Origin: Progne subis subis
Lineage: Eukaryota; Chordata; Aves; Passeriformes; Hirundinidae
Reading direction: 5' to 3'
NCBI GenBank assembly: GCA_022316685.1
Contig: JAKJHU010000005.1
Coordinates: forward strand, 18,144,707 to 18,208,706
DNA: 64,000 bases
How positions within the stretch are numbered: the first letter of the stretch is position 1; the number at the start of each line of letters is the position of its first letter. The notes under the pieces were generated by a model. The model was not told the origin of the DNA, made no database searches, and saw only the letters and a program-made list of their open reading frames with translations. Made by a program: the position numbers and the translations under genes. Shown in pieces: positions 62,082 through 64,000 of this stretch.

Positions 62082-63530
62082 AGATAGCTACAGAAAACCA
62101 AAACTGTGTATTAGCCCATTGCTGAAGATAATTTCTTTTTTAGTAGCTATTTAGCTGTTTATGAGCTATTGCTTGCCCCTAAATATGTGTACAAGCTAGT
62201 ATGGAACAAACATTTCTGTTTGATTAGTTTTGATACATTTACCTTACTTAGTTTCTCTACTTACTAAGTCTTCCCTCCCACGCACTCCTCTTAAAGTGAG
62301 GACAAAATTACAGTCACGATAGCAACTTTCTAGATAAATTTATTTGCCTGTGGAGGAAGTGTTTTAAATTAAGTGTGATGCTTGGTGTATTTCACAGAAA
62401 TCACTGTGTCCCTGTGCAGCTTTGCTCAGATTAGCTGAGCTGTATTTGGAGGCCAGGGCAGCCCCAGAAATTTGGAGGTCATCTACTGCAGCTGGCAGGT
62501 TTGAACATACTTTCGTTAGTGTTATACAGCATCCTTACATCAGCATATGGAGAGATGAAAATATTTAGGAGGTTTCAATTTACAGATGTCCTCATTCTAG
62601 AAATCCACTAGAATTACCTATTTTGGCAGAAATTTCTTAATATGCTGGGAATAATTGTACTAGAGATTATTTAAGGTGTTTTTAAGAAACTTGTGATAAA
62701 TCTCTCATATCTTTAAAATGTGGTTCAGACTTAAAGTGAATGCTGTTTTCATTTAGGGATAGATACCTTATGTTCTCATTTACTCTTAAAGGTGTATCTC
62801 AAAAGAAAAATCAGGGAAGCTTTGCTTTTATTATGTCTCAAATAGGCTGAAGACTGCTTTCTGTTGTCCCCTGACAAAATATTTTAAGAATATTGAGTAA
62901 TCAGATTTGATTCACTCAGTGCTTGCAAACTTCTGGTATTATTGTATTTCAAAAGGATGACAGGGATGATGTTGTGTTAATCTGGAACCACTTCTTTTAT
63001 CTAAAACAATGCAGTAGCTCTCATTTTGGGGAGCTGTCAATGCTATGTGCTGTTTTCTTGTCTGGGGACCTGCAACAGTGCAAGAGAATGGGAAAAGGGT
63101 AAAAGAGTTGTTGCAAAAATGCTGGAGAGATCAGCTGCTTGTGCTCTTACGTAGATGTCTGAAAAATTCTACAAAGTCCAGTTAGGCAGAGCCATCTGAT
63201 TTGTCCTGGTTTTAAAACACAAGATATGTTTAGGAAGTTGATTTTTTTTCTGTTTTAGAACTAATTCATGTTTTCTAAATAAAATGTTCTTTTCATTTAA
63301 AACCTCTCCTCTGTAGTCATTTTAAGACATCAGGAAAAAATCAAACCCAGGAAGTCAGACCAGGTGTGTTGATGCCCTTCTTTTGTCCTTGACATTGGCA
63401 CTTTCTGTGGTACACAAATGTGACATAGCCTTTCAATGCAACATCTGACCTGTTTTAAACATGTGTAAACCGTCTGCTGTAGGGTAAAGAAATTAATTCT
63501 TAGTCAAAGATTAAAAACATCTTAATTACA

Positions 63531-63545
63531 ATGATGATGATGATG
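63531..63545. repeat. (ATG)5 microsatellite
   Basis: Five ATG units at 63,531-63,545, immediately followed by TGGTT and a T8 run. Confidence 0.85.
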
Positions 63546-64000
63546 TGGTTTTTTTTTTATTTCTGCATGTACTGAAAGTAGTTGGGAGTGATTTTGTTCT
63601 TCATGAGTCTACTGAACTCTTCTTTCTACCCCCGTTGCTTTGTGGGTGACACATTGAAAAACACTGCTGAAGGAGTGGGTTGCAGTGAATGGTTGTGTCA
63701 CAGGACACCTGTGTATCCCAATCCTTCATTTTAATTAGGTTTTAAAGTGTTCATAAATTAAAAACAACTGATGGGTGGCAAGTATGTGATGAGGTAGTGC
63801 ATGTACTTTTTTGTGCCTTGAGGAAATGGAGTGGGAATATTACATTTTGGGCAGATCCCAGCCAGATTTGTGGACAACCAGGGCAACAAAAAATTTAGAG
63901 ACAGAAATAGAGAGAGGATGATTCATAGGCAAGGGTGTCTGGAATAGAGAACAAAGAAGGATGAATCAGCAGGGAAAAGAAAAGTGATGAGGTTTACAGA

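Larger units (their letters stand above)
14715..64000 (+). other. First intron, 5' part, running off the window
   Basis: The donor at 14,715 is not followed by any recognisable second exon in the remaining 49 kb. In particular I could not find an acceptor followed by a frame encoding the start of a MAM domain. The sequence is AT-rich and repeat-dotted, as expected for the giant first introns of large adhesion-receptor genes. If the exon 1 assignment is wrong, part of this span would be intergenic. Confidence 0.6.
42168..64000. other. Intron 1 segment to window end, no exon recognised
   Basis: AT-rich intronic sequence with many homopolymers: T20 at 44,183-44,202, A18 at 47,149-47,166, T17 at 47,989-48,005, A14 at 49,827-49,840, T-rich 52,500-52,545, T45 at 56,626-56,670, A24 at 57,097-57,120 and T-rich 58,560-58,622. 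There are also microsatellites (GT)n at 62,063-62,081 and (ATG)n at 63,531-63,545, and small tandem duplications near 51.2 kb and 54.4 kb. No CR1 copy or exon is recognised. Two longer open frames on the minus strand (57,645-58,313 and 61,340-61,894) are discussed among the rejected items. Confidence 0.65.

Noticed and set aside
1..64000. CRISPR arrays, tRNA or rRNA genes, endogenous viral genes, prokaryotic operons
   Set aside because: No regularly spaced repeats, recognisable cloverleaf, rRNA motif, paired LTR or viral-type open frame was seen, and organisation is that of a vertebrate intron and flank.

Overview
The window is vertebrate nuclear DNA, almost certainly from a bird. The evidence is three copies of CR1, the dominant avian LINE, an AT-rich background broken by one large CpG island, many long poly-A and poly-T tracts, and only one recognisable coding exon. 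There is no sign of prokaryotic gene organisation, plasmid or phage content, CRISPR array or rRNA. I recognise no tRNA.

Layout. Bases 1 to about 13,770 are non-coding flank with homopolymer tracts and two minus-strand CR1 copies (8,356-9,012 and 10,596-10,790). Bases 13,770-15,620 form a dense CpG island. It holds the putative promoter, a GC-rich 5' leader with a degenerate CCGAG/GAGCC array, and a plus-strand first coding exon at 14,603-14,714. That exon encodes a classical secretory signal peptide and ends in a consensus donor in phase 1. From 14,715 to the end of the window (at least 49 kb) the sequence looks like one very long first intron. No second exon is visible. The intron carries an older plus-strand CR1 (29,830-30,682) split by a T/G-rich block, many simple repeats, and an isolated small CpG island at about 41,840-42,065 with a full match to the CTCF core motif.

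Gene identity. The 37 complete codons plus one base of exon 1 read as a leader ending ...LLGAARAQLSA(G). This resembles the end of exon 1 of type IIB receptor protein tyrosine phosphatases, where a short leader ends in SAG/AAG just before the MAM domain. PTPRK (kappa) fits best, ahead of PTPRT. The very long first intron and gene-free upstream flank suit that family. One short exon cannot settle the identity, so the call is held at about 0.5.

Almost all other open frames are short, lack an ATG, or sit in low-complexity or GC-rich sequence, and I do not treat them as genes. I found no new multi-gene system. The points most worth checking are the intronic CpG island with its CTCF motif, the tandem splice donors after exon 1, and the unusual ATG-free, repeat-bearing 5' leader.
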